Positions 44,101 through 53,608 of a stretch of DNA of 64,000 nucleotides are shown here, piece after piece. The translations under genes were made by a program, and so were the position numbers. The notes under the pieces are model-generated. The model was given only the letters and a program-made list of their open reading frames with translations. It was not told the origin of the DNA and ran no database searches. The stretch's first letter is position 1. Each line of letters begins with the position of its first letter. Location of the stretch: contig NZ_RQRS01000024.1 in NCBI RefSeq assembly GCF_004335085.1, positions 1 to 64,000 of the forward strand, in the 5' to 3' direction. Origin of the DNA: Pedobacter nototheniae (lineage in GTDB: Bacteria > Bacteroidota > Bacteroidia > Sphingobacteriales > Sphingobacteriaceae).

Positions 44101-44274
44101 ATTAAGAAAATCGGAGCACAAAAAGTTCGTGTATATCTAATGAGTGAAAACCTTTGGACGATTACAAAATACACAGGTTACGATCCTGAAATTGGTGGTA
44201 CTGTGTTAGGTGTAGATAGAGGAATCTATCCACAAGCCCGTTCGTTCATGGTAGGTTTAAATGTTGGATTCTAA
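41131..44274 (+). CDS. susC: SusC/RagA-type TonB-linked outer-membrane receptor
   Basis: A 1047-residue outer-membrane transporter. Signal peptide 1-23 (FPFALKAQ), carboxypeptidase-regulatory-like domain (about 25-105, ITVTGKVTDQKEGLPLPGVT), a TonB-box-like region (SEVVVVGYGTQKKA), plug (about 118-225, AASQAIYGARAANGVIIIST) and a 22-strand barrel to the C-terminal Phe. It imports oligosaccharides across the outer membrane together with the SusD-like lipoprotein encoded 11 bases downstream. The GH30 and GH5 genes behind them suggest beta-glucan oligosaccharides as cargo. Confidence 0.96.
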   Translation: MRGRFTFVFFIYCIMVFPFALKAQDITVTGKVTDQKEGLPLPGVTIKVEGTQKATSTDAQGRFSIQAANGAKLTFNLIGMISKTVTVTSSTINVDLLADTKELSEVVVVGYGTQKKALVTGSISSVKAKDLETMPINRVEQALQGRTSGLTIASGNGQPGSASTVRVRGFTSFASSGNNDPLWVVDGVIVDNGGIGYLNQSDIESIEVLKDAASQAIYGARAANGVIIISTKKGKEGRLAINYNGFYGTQAPAKKLKLLNANEYAMIRNEAYTNSYDPTSGNAFALPYSATTNYGEGTDWQSVVFNDDARRQTHEFSVSGGSDKYTFYTSFGYIEQQGIVATPISDFNRANVRINSTFKPAKWISFGQNLGYSHSVNSSLGNTNSEFGGPLSSAIHLDPITPVIQTDPTAITKSPYTIANIIRDPATGFPYGISGPVGQEMSNPLAYIQTRLGNYGWDHNIVGNAFLDIEPIKNLKFRSSLGTKIAFYGSESFTPLFWLSPSNTNTKANFYREMNQTLNYNWENTISYSKNFGKHHAYALFGQGYYMDNNNRGLNVRFNNVIAQNFYQGNLNYKPATADIQGDGSDGTLHVVNSLFTRVTYDYDEKYLFTGIMRRDGSSRFGTNNRFGYFPSASLGWVPTKESFWPTNKVVNFLKLRGSYGITGNDAIGDFSYVSLVNSGRNYTFGTTDVSTIGWSPAALSNPNLKWEETRQTDIGLDATLFTDFTISASYFKKKTVGVLQTPSIPLYLGAAGGAAENVGDMQNTGIEFEIGYRKKIGELNLGINANISTLKNKVTKLLPGREFIEDNAQSFQGMGNFTRTGLDRSFNEFFGYNMIGIFQSQAEIDAYRGPGGTILQPSAKPGDIKFENLDGNETINAADRTYLGSPLPKYTYGITINLAYKNFDFVAFGNGVGGNMIFQGLRRLDVTYGNWQKSILDRWTPTNPSTTTPRVADKDLNGNYTKFSQKYLEKGDYFRLKTLQIGYNLPGNFIKKIGAQKVRVYLMSENLWTITKYTGYDPEIGGTVLGVDRGIYPQARSFMVGLNVGF

Positions 44275-44285
44275 AAAAAATTAAA

Positions 44286-45812
44286 ATGAAAAAGAATATT
44301 TTAGCTATTGCAGCCCTATTAACCGCTTCACAACTAATGGTTTCTTGTCAAAAACAACTGGATGTAAATCCACGCGAACGTATTTTGGAAACAAGTTATT
44401 ATCAAAACCAACAGCAAGCTTTTACCGGTTTAGTAGCCGTTTACGATCAGTTGGGTAATCAATCTGGTGGTTATCTAACAAAACTTAATCTATTTAGTTC
44501 AGCTTCAGATGATCATTATGCTGGCGCCGATTCTCCATCAGATTTGGGAGATTTGCAAGCGATGAACAATTACACCGTAAATTCATTATCCGGCGCCCCA
44601 AGTTATTTATGGGGTAAAGGCTTTACCGGAATTTATCGGGCAAATGTTTTGATGAAAAAAATTGAAGGCATTTCTATGGATGCATCTACAAAAGCAAGAT
44701 ATATTGCCGAGGCGAAAGCATTGCGTGCTATATTTTATTTTGATTTAGTGCGTATTTTTAAAAATGTACCGCTAATATTATCGCCTGTAGAACCTTCTGC
44801 CATGTTTGATGTTACGCAAGCAGCCCCTGCAGATGTTTACAAACAAATTGAAGTAGATTTAACCGATGCACTAGCCGCACTCCCTGCAACAATTCCTATT
44901 GCTGATGCTGGCCGTTTAAATCAAGGTGCAGTACACGCCGTTTTAGGTAAAGTTTATTTATGGCAAGAAAAATGGGGGCCAGCTGCCGCAGAATTTGCCT
45001 TAGTTAATGGTTCAGCGCCTGGTGTAAGTGTTTATGGCTATAAATTATTACCAAACTTTGCTGATTTATGGAACTGGAAAAATAAGTTCAATTCCGAATC
45101 TATCTTAGAGCTTAGCTACAATACTACATCCAACATGGGCTGGAGTAACGTTGGTAGCCGAGAGGGTAATGTGATGGGCATTTTAGTAGGCCCACGTAGT
45201 TATGTTCCTGTAATTGCAGCGCAGGCACCTGATTATGTTTCAGGCTGGAGTGTAATGCCAATTACCAAGGAATTGTTTGACTTAATTCATTACGATCCCC
45301 GTAATAAACCAACAGTTGCCAATTTAGATAGTTTAGAAAAGGCTAAAATTGTTACTTATAAGCACGCTAATGATAATACCGGATATTTTGTTGAAAAATA
45401 CGCTGGAAGGGTTTCTACTAAAGCTGCCATTGGGCAGTTGGAGTTAAACTTTGGTCAGAATATGTACGAAATACGGTTGGCAGATACTTACTTAATGGAA
45501 GCTGAAGCATTATTAAAAAGTGGCGCTGCTGTTGGTGCTGGTACAAGAGCGTATATTTTCTTTAATGCCGTTAGAGCTCGCGTAGGTTTAAACCCTGTTG
45601 AAGTAACAATGGATAACATTATGAAAGAAAGACGCCTAGAGTTGGTTGCTGAAGGACAAAGATGGTTTGATTTAGTTAGATGGGGACTCGCACCTACTAA
45701 ACTTGCCTTTAAAGGTTTTAAAGCAAATAAAAATGAAACTTTGCCAATTCCACAGGCTGAATTAAATAACACTAAAATACTCCAAAGTAAAGAATGGGGT
45801 GGTACAAAATAA
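44286..45812 (+). CDS. susD: SusD/RagB-type glycan-binding lipoprotein
   Basis: A 508-residue outer-membrane lipoprotein with a lipobox Cys at 21 (SQLMVSCQK). The SusD fold shows TPR-like helices (about 80-250, RANVLMKKIEGISMDASTKA; YIAEAKALRAIFYFDLVRIF) and the conserved end RRLELVAEGQRWFDLVRWGL. It caps the SusC channel and captures the glycan. Adjacent to susC by 11 bases; followed by the GH30 gene. Confidence 0.96.
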   Translation: MKKNILAIAALLTASQLMVSCQKQLDVNPRERILETSYYQNQQQAFTGLVAVYDQLGNQSGGYLTKLNLFSSASDDHYAGADSPSDLGDLQAMNNYTVNSLSGAPSYLWGKGFTGIYRANVLMKKIEGISMDASTKARYIAEAKALRAIFYFDLVRIFKNVPLILSPVEPSAMFDVTQAAPADVYKQIEVDLTDALAALPATIPIADAGRLNQGAVHAVLGKVYLWQEKWGPAAAEFALVNGSAPGVSVYGYKLLPNFADLWNWKNKFNSESILELSYNTTSNMGWSNVGSREGNVMGILVGPRSYVPVIAAQAPDYVSGWSVMPITKELFDLIHYDPRNKPTVANLDSLEKAKIVTYKHANDNTGYFVEKYAGRVSTKAAIGQLELNFGQNMYEIRLADTYLMEAEALLKSGAAVGAGTRAYIFFNAVRARVGLNPVEVTMDNIMKERRLELVAEGQRWFDLVRWGLAPTKLAFKGFKANKNETLPIPQAELNNTKILQSKEWGGTK

Positions 45813-45907
45813 TTTAAATTACGGTTAATTGTTGACAGGGAGAGGCACTAAAAAACTCTTCCTGTTTTTTATAACCTTCTGCTGTCTCCATTTCTTATTT
45901 GATTTTT

Positions 45908-47314
45908 ATGATGATAAACAAACTTTTCGTTCTCCCATTAACATGCTTATTGGCTACATTATCCTTTTCCAGTCAGGCACAAACTACCCCACAGCTTTGG
46001 CTCACAAAAGCTGATAAATCTATTTTATTTGCGAAACAAGATCTTCCATTAAAGTTCACTACAGAAAAAAATAATCAGCCTACTATTTTGGTTAATGATG
46101 AGGAGATTTTTCAATCCATTGATGGTTTTGGATATTCATTAACAGGTGGTAGCGCTCAGCACATTATCAATATGTCTGCTGGGGCAAGAGCCGCATTACT
46201 TAAAGAATTATTTGCAACCGATGGGAATAACATTGGTGTAAGTTATATCCGTTTAAGCATTGGTGCATCAGATTTAAATGAAAAAGTGTTCTCTTATAAT
46301 GATCTTCCTGAAGGGCAAACAGATTTACAGCAAAGTAAATTTGATTTAGGTTTAGATAAAAATGATGTGATTCCAGTAATGAAGGAAATTCTGGCAATTA
46401 ATCCTAAAATTAAAATATTGGGTTCGCCATGGTCTCCTCCTTTATGGATGAAAACCACTTACGATGCCCGAGGCGGTATGTTAAAGCCCGAATATTATGA
46501 TGCCTATGCTAAATACTTTGTGCGCTATGTGCAAGAAATGAAAAAAGAAGGTATTGTTATAGATGCTGTTACCGTTCAAAATGAACCACTCCATCCTGGA
46601 AATAATCCAAGTTTGCTAATGCCAGCACCAGAACAGGCTACATTTGTTAAAAATAACCTCGGACCTGCATTTGCAAAGGCAGGGATTAAAACTAAAATTA
46701 TTATTTACGATCATAATGCCGATCGACCGGATTACCCCATTACAATTTTAAATGATCCACAGGCGGCTAAATATATTGATGGCTCTGCATTTCATTTATA
46801 TGGTGGTAAAATAGAAGCATTAACGGATGTACATAATGCACACCCCAATAAAAACATTTATTTTTCTGAGCAAATGGTTGTTGACCGTCCCGGAAGTACA
46901 AATATTAATATTACAGGTCCTGTTAAAAGGTTAATTATTGGTGCAACCAGAAACTGGAGTCGCAATGTATTGGAATGGAATTTAGCAGCCGATTCTGAAA
47001 ATAAACCTTTTACAGATAGAGGTGGATGCCCAACTTGCCAAGGCGCAGTTACCATTGATAAAGATGTAGTGAGTAGAAACCTTGCTTATTACTCTGTTGC
47101 GCATGCTTCAAAATTTGTTCGTCCAGGTTCGGTACGTATTTCATCTACTGAATTTAACGATTTATCTAACGTTGCTTTTAAAACTCCCGACGGTAAAATG
47201 GTGCTTATTGTAGCCAATACCGGCAAAGAAACAGCAAAATTCAATATTAGTTTTAAAGGCAAAATACTTGCTGCAAATCTGGATAAAGGCGCTGTTGGAA
47301 CTTATATTTGGTAG
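45908..47314 (+). CDS. Glycoside hydrolase family 30
   Basis: A 468-residue exported enzyme of the GH30 glucosylceramidase/beta-glucanase group. Signal peptide to about residue 25 (LSFSSQAQ). The acid/base Glu is in VTVQNEP (about residue 226) and the nucleophile Glu in NIYFSEQMV (about 321). IDGFGYSLTGGSA near the start and a C-terminal beta domain (VANTGKETAKFNISFKGK) are typical. GH30 enzymes in Bacteroidota loci often cut beta-1,6-glucan; subfamily is not proven here. Third gene of the locus, 95 bases after susD. Start is the ATG at 45908 or the one three bases later. Confidence 0.93.
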   Translation: MMINKLFVLPLTCLLATLSFSSQAQTTPQLWLTKADKSILFAKQDLPLKFTTEKNNQPTILVNDEEIFQSIDGFGYSLTGGSAQHIINMSAGARAALLKELFATDGNNIGVSYIRLSIGASDLNEKVFSYNDLPEGQTDLQQSKFDLGLDKNDVIPVMKEILAINPKIKILGSPWSPPLWMKTTYDARGGMLKPEYYDAYAKYFVRYVQEMKKEGIVIDAVTVQNEPLHPGNNPSLLMPAPEQATFVKNNLGPAFAKAGIKTKIIIYDHNADRPDYPITILNDPQAAKYIDGSAFHLYGGKIEALTDVHNAHPNKNIYFSEQMVVDRPGSTNINITGPVKRLIIGATRNWSRNVLEWNLAADSENKPFTDRGGCPTCQGAVTIDKDVVSRNLAYYSVAHASKFVRPGSVRISSTEFNDLSNVAFKTPDGKMVLIVANTGKETAKFNISFKGKILAANLDKGAVGTYIW

Positions 47315-47359
47315 CTATTTATTAATCCCGTTTTATATTTTACGTAATCAAAATTTCTT

Positions 47360-49150
47360 ATGTCACAAAAAACAATCAAGATTCGCTCCGTTTTTAGTTT
47401 AAATGCTTCAAAATTATTAAGCTTCCTTTTTTTACTTGTTACACTATCTTTAAACGGCTTCGCTCAAGGTTTTCTAAAAGTTGAAGGCAAAAAAATAATA
47501 AATGAAAAAGGTGAAAATGTTCTGCTTCGGGGCATTGGTTTAGGTGGTTGGATGTTGCAAGAAGGCTATATGCTTAAAATTAATAAAGATGCACAGCAAT
47601 ATAGAATTCGCGAACGTTTGGAAGATTTAATGGGCACCAAGCAAACGCAAGAATTTTATGATGCATGGTTAAGCAATCATACCCGTAAAATAGATATAGA
47701 CTCTTTAAAAGCATGGGGCTTTAATTCCGTTCGCTTACCAATACATTATAATTTGTACACCTTGCCTGTTGATAAAGAGCCTGTTGCGGGGCAAAACACG
47801 TGGTTGGAAAAAGGATTTGCTTTAACAGATAGTTTGCTTTCTTGGTGTAAGGCCAACAATATGTACTTAATTTTAGATTTACATGCGGCACCTGGTGGGC
47901 AAGGGAGCGATTTAAATATTGCAGATAGAGATCCTTCAAAGCCATCCCTTTGGGATAGTGAAGCCAACCAGCAAAAAACCATTGCACTTTGGGTAAAACT
48001 AGCCGAGCGCTATAAAAATGAGCCTTACATTGGTGCTTATGATATTTTAAATGAACCAAATTGGGGCTTCCAGAATTTAGAAGAAGATAAAAACGGGACT
48101 AAAGAAAAATTAAATGCTCCTTTAAAAAAACTGATGGTTGATATTACTGAAGCCATTCGTAAAGTAGATCAGAAACACATTATCATTATTGAGGGCAATG
48201 GATGGGGTAATAATTACAATGGTATTTTTCCGGTTTGGGATAAAAATATGGTTTTGAGTTATCATAAATACTGGAATTATAATGATGAGGCTTCCATTGC
48301 GCATATAATAAAAGCTAGAGATGAACAAAATGTTCCGGTATGGTTGGGCGAAACTGGAGAAAATTCTAATGTTTGGTTCACCGATGCTATTCAGCTTTTA
48401 GAAAAAAATAATATAGGCTGGTCATGGTGGCCCCTAAAAAAGATTGGGTTCAATAATCCAATGGAAATAAAATCTAATCCAAATTACGATAGTGTGGTTA
48501 GGTATATGAATGAAGGTGGCAATAAACCAAAAGAAAGCAATGTTTACAGCGGCTTAATGGAATTGGCTACCTATGTGAAATTAGAAAATACAATTATCCA
48601 TAAAGATGTGATTGATGCCATGATCCGTCAGCCATTTTCTACCGAAACCAAGCCTTTTAAAGCTAATTTGATAAAAAATAATACAATAATTAACGCTGTA
48701 GATTACGATTTAGGAAGAAATGGTTATGCTTATTTCGATACCGATACCGCCGATTATCATGTATCTACAGGGAAAAGAGGTGCAGGCAACCGTGGTCGCA
48801 TTTATCGTAATGATGGTGTTGATATTTTAAAGGATTCTACAAAGTATGAAAAGTATTATGTAACCAATATTGAAAAAGGAGAGTGGTTGCAATACACCGT
48901 TTCAGTAGAGAAGAAAGGAAATTATAACTTAAAATTAAATACGGCTTCCAGTCAAAATGAAGGGAAAATATCAATAGCCGTAAATGGTAAAATTGTAGCA
49001 AGCGACATTAGTATCCCAAATACAGGAAATAGCAAAACCTTTATACCCTTCGAAATTAAAAATATTCCATTAAATGCCGGTAAGCAAAGCATAAGAGTGA
49101 TAACAGATACAGGTGGTTATAATTTTAGCTATATTCAGTTTTTAAAATAA
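47360..49150 (+). CDS. Glycoside hydrolase family 5 with C-terminal CBM6-like domain
   Basis: A 596-residue exported enzyme. Signal peptide 1-36 (SLNGFAQG). GH5 catalytic domain (about 40-380): LLRGIGLGGWMLQEGYMLK, His-x-Ala-Pro in LDLHAAPGGQGSD, the acid/base Glu232 in ILNEPNWG, a conserved His in VLSYHKYW and the nucleophile Glu331 in WLGETGENS. The final 150 residues (about 445-596, GYAYFDTDTADYHVSTGK, then EWLQYTVSVEKKGNYNLKLN) form a CBM6-like carbohydrate-binding domain. GH5 with this opening acts on beta-glucans; exact linkage is unknown. Fourth gene of the locus, 45 bases after GH30. Confidence 0.93.
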   Translation: MSQKTIKIRSVFSLNASKLLSFLFLLVTLSLNGFAQGFLKVEGKKIINEKGENVLLRGIGLGGWMLQEGYMLKINKDAQQYRIRERLEDLMGTKQTQEFYDAWLSNHTRKIDIDSLKAWGFNSVRLPIHYNLYTLPVDKEPVAGQNTWLEKGFALTDSLLSWCKANNMYLILDLHAAPGGQGSDLNIADRDPSKPSLWDSEANQQKTIALWVKLAERYKNEPYIGAYDILNEPNWGFQNLEEDKNGTKEKLNAPLKKLMVDITEAIRKVDQKHIIIIEGNGWGNNYNGIFPVWDKNMVLSYHKYWNYNDEASIAHIIKARDEQNVPVWLGETGENSNVWFTDAIQLLEKNNIGWSWWPLKKIGFNNPMEIKSNPNYDSVVRYMNEGGNKPKESNVYSGLMELATYVKLENTIIHKDVIDAMIRQPFSTETKPFKANLIKNNTIINAVDYDLGRNGYAYFDTDTADYHVSTGKRGAGNRGRIYRNDGVDILKDSTKYEKYYVTNIEKGEWLQYTVSVEKKGNYNLKLNTASSQNEGKISIAVNGKIVASDISIPNTGNSKTFIPFEIKNIPLNAGKQSIRVITDTGGYNFSYIQFLK

Positions 49151-49161
49151 CAAAACATCCC

Positions 49162-50355
49162 TTGAAAGGCTTTAAGCGCATCCTCATTATCTTTGCTACC
49201 ATTGTTGTGGCCGTTATTATTTTATCGAGATGTATGAGCGTAGCCGATAAATTGCCAAAAGATATTCGGGGAGAAAATTATACCGGAGCCGCAACGTGCA
49301 TAAAATGCCATGCGGCTCTTTCTCAATCTTATGCGCACAGTCCGCACGGTTTAACCTCTAAACCAATCGTTAATAAAGATTTATTAAAAGTTTTTGCACC
49401 AGATTCTAACTCCTTTTCTTATAACGACCATATGCGTGTTGTAGTGGAAAAAAGAAAAGATGGAATATATCAGGTTGCTTATGAAAATGGAAAGAAAACC
49501 CATGCAGAGCGTTTTGATATTCAATTTGGATCAGGAGAAAAAGCCTTTACTTATGGCTACTGGAAAGACAAGAAGCTATTTGAATTGCCGCTGTCTTATT
49601 TTTCATCTATAAATAACTGGGCAAATAGTCCTGGTTTTCCAATGGATAAAATTTATTATAGTCGTGGCATAACTAGTCGTTGTTTGGAGTGTCACGGCAG
49701 TTACGTAGAAAAAAAGATTACCCAAAAAACCTCTTTGGTTTTGGATGAAGAAATGGAAAAGGGATCCTTAATTTATGGGATAGATTGCGAGCGCTGTCAT
49801 GGGCCAGGCAAGCAACATGTTGTTTTTCACATGGAAAATCCTGAAGAAAAGAAAGCTAAATTTATAACCATTTATAAAACATTAAGCCGCAAGCAAAAAA
49901 TGGACGCCTGTGGCGTATGCCATTCTGGAAATAATGTTTTACCCCAGCAATCGGTTTTTGGTTTCCAGCCCGGCGATGATCTCGATGCTTATTATTTTCA
50001 GGATTTTGTTTCCTTTGGAGGAGCTAATCCAGATGTGCACGGCAACCAAACCGCCATGTTAATGGGCAGTATGTGCTATCGGAAAAGTGAAACCATGACT
50101 TGCCAATCTTGCCATAATACGCACGAAAGTGTTAAAGGGAATATGCAACTTTATAGTCAACGTTGCATAAGCTGCCACCAAACAACCCAACATAGTGCAA
50201 TTACCTTAGCTAAAGGGGTTTTAAAAGATAATTGTATTGACTGCCACATGCCAAAGCAACCCTCAAAGTTAATAAGTTTCCAAAAGGCCGGTCAGGATCA
50301 AGTAAGTCCTTATCTTTTGCGTTCGCATCATATCGGTATTTATCCTGCTAAGTAA
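49162..50355 (+). CDS. Multihaem cytochrome c with seven CxxCH motifs
   Basis: A 397-residue exported cytochrome. The N terminus has a membrane segment (about 6-22) then LSRCMSV, so it may be a lipoprotein or a membrane-anchored protein. Seven haem-binding motifs are visible: CIKCH (46-50), CLECH, CERCH, CGVCH, CQSCH, CISCH, CIDCH. It resembles the cytochrome c554/c-prime multihaem group. The start codon is TTG. It follows the GH5 gene by 11 bases, so it lies inside the locus operon. A redox role next to beta-glucanases is unusual; an oxidative partner or an unrelated passenger are both possible. Confidence 0.9.
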   Translation: MKGFKRILIIFATIVVAVIILSRCMSVADKLPKDIRGENYTGAATCIKCHAALSQSYAHSPHGLTSKPIVNKDLLKVFAPDSNSFSYNDHMRVVVEKRKDGIYQVAYENGKKTHAERFDIQFGSGEKAFTYGYWKDKKLFELPLSYFSSINNWANSPGFPMDKIYYSRGITSRCLECHGSYVEKKITQKTSLVLDEEMEKGSLIYGIDCERCHGPGKQHVVFHMENPEEKKAKFITIYKTLSRKQKMDACGVCHSGNNVLPQQSVFGFQPGDDLDAYYFQDFVSFGGANPDVHGNQTAMLMGSMCYRKSETMTCQSCHNTHESVKGNMQLYSQRCISCHQTTQHSAITLAKGVLKDNCIDCHMPKQPSKLISFQKAGQDQVSPYLLRSHHIGIYPAK

Positions 50356-50437
50356 ATTTTACATAATTTGTTAGGTTAAAAGGCGCTATTTAACATTCAA
50401 TGTCTTGCATTTATGTTTTTTAAGAAGTTGTAATTCG

Positions 50438-50445
50438 TACATTTG
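50438..50445 (+). promoter_or_regulatory. -7 element before the second TonB-dependent receptor
   Basis: TACATTTG matches TAnnTTTG, 30 bases before the ATG at 50476. No -33 element is visible at the usual distance. It supports the 50476 start and a separate promoter for the last two genes. Confidence 0.4.
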
Positions 50446-50475
50446 GCATCAATCTCAATAAGATTCTCGTTAGAT

Positions 50476-52803
50476 ATGCCCTTAAAATTTTACTTACCCT
50501 TTTTCTTGCTTTTCCTTTTAGGTAGTTCTTCAATTGCACAAAATAAGTTTACTTTAAGTGGTACCATTCGCGATGCCAGTACTGGAGAAACCTTAATTGG
50601 TGCAACAATTAAATTAGCGGGAAACACTACAGCAGGCACACAAACTAATGGTTATGGCTATTATGCTTTATCGCAACCAGCTGGTACTTATACGGTAACT
50701 ATCAGTTATACAGGCTATAATTCCATTACTAAAAGCATTAATTTAGACAAGGATATTAAGCTAAATGAGGAGTTAAAAAGTGCAAATGAACTAGGAGAAG
50801 TAGTGGTAAGTGCCAGCAATCGCAAAAATGAAAATGTGAAAAGCGCACAAATGGGGTTAGAAAGAGTAGATATGAAATCGCTTAATTCTATTCCAGTTTT
50901 ATTGGGCGAAAAAGATGTTTTAAAAACAATTCAGCTATTACCAGGTGTAAAATCTGGTGGAGAGGGCAATACCGGTTTTTATGTTAGAGGTGGTGCCGCA
51001 GATCAGAATTTAATTATGCTTGATGAGGCGGTTGTATATAATTCATCGCATTTACTTGGTTTCTTCTCTACCTTTAATGCCGATGCAATTAAAGATGTAA
51101 GCCTATATAAAGGTGGTATGCCAGCGCAATATGGTGGTCGTTTATCTTCTGTTTTAGATGTTAAAATGGACGACGGAAATAATAAGGAATTTAAATTTCA
51201 GGGTGGCATTGGCTTAATCGCCTCACGATTAAAGGCCGAGGGACCAATTGTAAAGGATAGAGGTTCTTTTATGGTTAGCTTTCGCAGAACTTATATTGAT
51301 TTGTTTCTAAAAGCCTCCCCAGATTCATCCATAAATGGAAGCACTTTAAATTTTTATGATATTAATGCGAAAGCCAATTATAAAATAAACGATAAAAACA
51401 CTATTTACATTTCTGGGTATTTCGGGAAGGATAATATTGGGGTGAAAGATCTTTTTGAAAATAATTGGGGCAATGTAACCACTACCATTCGCTTAAATCA
51501 CATTTTTAATGCAAGGTTATTTTCAAATACCTCTTTAATTTACAATAACTATAATTATACGGTTCGCTTGCTTAATGATGCAACCAATTTTAAGGCAACT
51601 TCTTTAGTAAGGGATTTTAACTTTAAAGAGGATTTTCAATATTTTAGTAATAAACACACGCTTCGATTTGGTTTAAATTCTACCCAACATCGTATTTCTC
51701 CAATAGATATTACCTCCACCTCGCAAGAATCGCAAGTAAATTCATTAACACAAGAAAAACGTTATGGTCTCGAATCTGCTATTTACATTTCTGATGAGTG
51801 GGCAGTGAACGATAAATTAAATTTTCTGTACGGAGTACGTTTGTCTGCATTTTCTTTAATGGGGCCGGTTAATTTTGGTAAATACGATGAGAATGGGAAT
51901 ATCAGTAAGATAGATCATGTAGAAAGTGGCAAGTTTTATAAAAACTATCTTAATTTAGAACCTCGCTTTTCGGTAAGCTATTTATTTAATGAGCAAAATT
52001 CTATTAAAGCTTCATACAATCGAAACACACAAAACATTCACATTTTAACTAATGCTACATCAAGTTCGCCAACAGATCAATATGTGTTAAGCAGCAATAA
52101 TATTAAACCTGAAATTGCCGATCAGATTGCTTTAGGTTATTTTAAAAACCTGGAGGAAAATAATTATGAACTTTCAGGCGAAATCTATTATAAATGGATG
52201 CAGAATCAAATAGATTATAAAAATGCAGCACAGTTAATTGCCAATTCTAATGTGGAGTCAGAATTGCTTTATGGCACTGGAAGAGCTTACGGAATGGAAC
52301 TATTTTTCAAAAAGAAATTTGGAAAGTTAAATGGTTGGGTTGGTTATACACTTTCTCGTACCGAAAGAAAATTTGCAGAATTAAATAACGGAAATTATTT
52401 TCCAGCTCGTCAGGATAGAACCCACGATATATCTGTTGTAGGGATTTATAATTTGAATAAACGCTGGACATTCTCTTCGAGTTTTATTTACAGTACAGGT
52501 AATGCCGTTACTTTTCCGGCAGGCAAATACAGCGTAGGCAACCAAACTATGTACTATTATACCCAAAGAAATGCAGGAAGAATGCCATACAATATGCGTC
52601 TTGATTTAAGCGCTACACTAGAAGGCAAGCATACAGGACGCTATCAATCTAGCTGGAATTTTGGAATTTATAATGCTCTTGGACGCAAAAATCCATACTC
52701 AATTGAGTTTATTAACGATCCAAAAGATTCAACAAAAACAGTAGCCGAACAAACTTCGCTCTTTGGAATGATTCCATCTGTAACCTGGAACTTTAAATTT
52801 TAG
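50476..52803 (+). CDS. TonB-dependent receptor partnered with DUF4249
   Basis: A 775-residue outer-membrane receptor starting MPLKFYLPFFLLFLLGSSSIAQ. Carboxypeptidase-regulatory-like domain (about 24-100, FTLSGTIRDASTGETLIGAT), plug (about 105-225, VLKTIQLLPGVKSGGEGNTG, then FYVRGGAADQNLIMLDEAVV) and barrel, ending in VTWNFKF with an aromatic C terminus. It is not of the SusC type. The next gene, four bases downstream, encodes a DUF4249 lipoprotein, the usual partner. Ligand unknown; the association with the beta-glucan locus is only positional. Confidence 0.93.
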   Translation: MPLKFYLPFFLLFLLGSSSIAQNKFTLSGTIRDASTGETLIGATIKLAGNTTAGTQTNGYGYYALSQPAGTYTVTISYTGYNSITKSINLDKDIKLNEELKSANELGEVVVSASNRKNENVKSAQMGLERVDMKSLNSIPVLLGEKDVLKTIQLLPGVKSGGEGNTGFYVRGGAADQNLIMLDEAVVYNSSHLLGFFSTFNADAIKDVSLYKGGMPAQYGGRLSSVLDVKMDDGNNKEFKFQGGIGLIASRLKAEGPIVKDRGSFMVSFRRTYIDLFLKASPDSSINGSTLNFYDINAKANYKINDKNTIYISGYFGKDNIGVKDLFENNWGNVTTTIRLNHIFNARLFSNTSLIYNNYNYTVRLLNDATNFKATSLVRDFNFKEDFQYFSNKHTLRFGLNSTQHRISPIDITSTSQESQVNSLTQEKRYGLESAIYISDEWAVNDKLNFLYGVRLSAFSLMGPVNFGKYDENGNISKIDHVESGKFYKNYLNLEPRFSVSYLFNEQNSIKASYNRNTQNIHILTNATSSSPTDQYVLSSNNIKPEIADQIALGYFKNLEENNYELSGEIYYKWMQNQIDYKNAAQLIANSNVESELLYGTGRAYGMELFFKKKFGKLNGWVGYTLSRTERKFAELNNGNYFPARQDRTHDISVVGIYNLNKRWTFSSSFIYSTGNAVTFPAGKYSVGNQTMYYYTQRNAGRMPYNMRLDLSATLEGKHTGRYQSSWNFGIYNALGRKNPYSIEFINDPKDSTKTVAEQTSLFGMIPSVTWNFKF

Positions 52804-52807
52804 CAAC

Positions 52808-53608
52808 ATGAAAACATTAACTCTATATTTTGCCATCCTTTGTTTGTGTTTAACTTCGTGCAAGAAAATTATTAGTATTAACACTGATAATGCTGAAGCA
52901 CAAATGGTTATTGAAGCGAATATCAGCGATAAATTGGCAGATCAGCAAATAAGAATTACTAAATCTGTAGGCTATAGCGATCAAAGTATTTATCCTAAAG
53001 TAAGTGGAGCAACCGTAACGGTAACCGATAGCAAGGGTGTCAACTATGTTTTTGTAGAAAAAGAACCGGGTTTATACATCAATAGAATGAGGGGGATTCC
53101 TGGTTTAACGTATAGCTTAAAGGTAAATGCCGAAAGTAAAAGTTATACAGCTAGCTCTACAATGCCACAAACCGTTAAATTAGATTCTGTTGGCGTTATT
53201 AGCAATAGCTTTTTTGGTAAAGAACGTAAAACTGCTGCGGCTTATCTTGTCGACCCTGTAATGGATGCAAATTATTACCACTTCTATTTATATGTAAATG
53301 GCGTGCTTTCTAATCGTGTTTATGTAAATGATGATCGCTTAACCAATGGAAATAAACTTCGTTTGCAATTGTATTATGAAGAAAGTGATGATAATGATGA
53401 TGGACTTAAAACTGGAGATAAAGTGAGTGTAGAAATGGAATGTATTGATGTTAATATTTTTAAATATTGGTATGCTTTGAGTCAACAATCTGGTAGAGGA
53501 CCAAATCAGGGAACAACTCCGTCAAATCCTACTTCGAACATTTCAAATAATGCTTTGGGCTATTTTTCTGCTCATACTTATCAGAAAATTAGTATCACTG
53601 TACCTTAA
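52808..53608 (+). CDS. DUF4249 lipoprotein
   Basis: A 266-residue lipoprotein with lipobox Cys at 18 (LCLTSCKK). The family opening AQMVIEANISDKLADQQIRI, then SGATVTVTDSKGVNYVFVE, is clear, and the GLYINRMRGIPGLTYSLKV strand set follows. DUF4249 proteins pair with TonB-dependent receptors; the role is unproven. It follows the receptor gene by four bases. The end (NNALGYFSAHTYQKISITVP) is the normal family C terminus. Confidence 0.92.
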   Translation: MKTLTLYFAILCLCLTSCKKIISINTDNAEAQMVIEANISDKLADQQIRITKSVGYSDQSIYPKVSGATVTVTDSKGVNYVFVEKEPGLYINRMRGIPGLTYSLKVNAESKSYTASSTMPQTVKLDSVGVISNSFFGKERKTAAAYLVDPVMDANYYHFYLYVNGVLSNRVYVNDDRLTNGNKLRLQLYYEESDDNDDGLKTGDKVSVEMECIDVNIFKYWYALSQQSGRGPNQGTTPSNPTSNISNNALGYFSAHTYQKISITVP

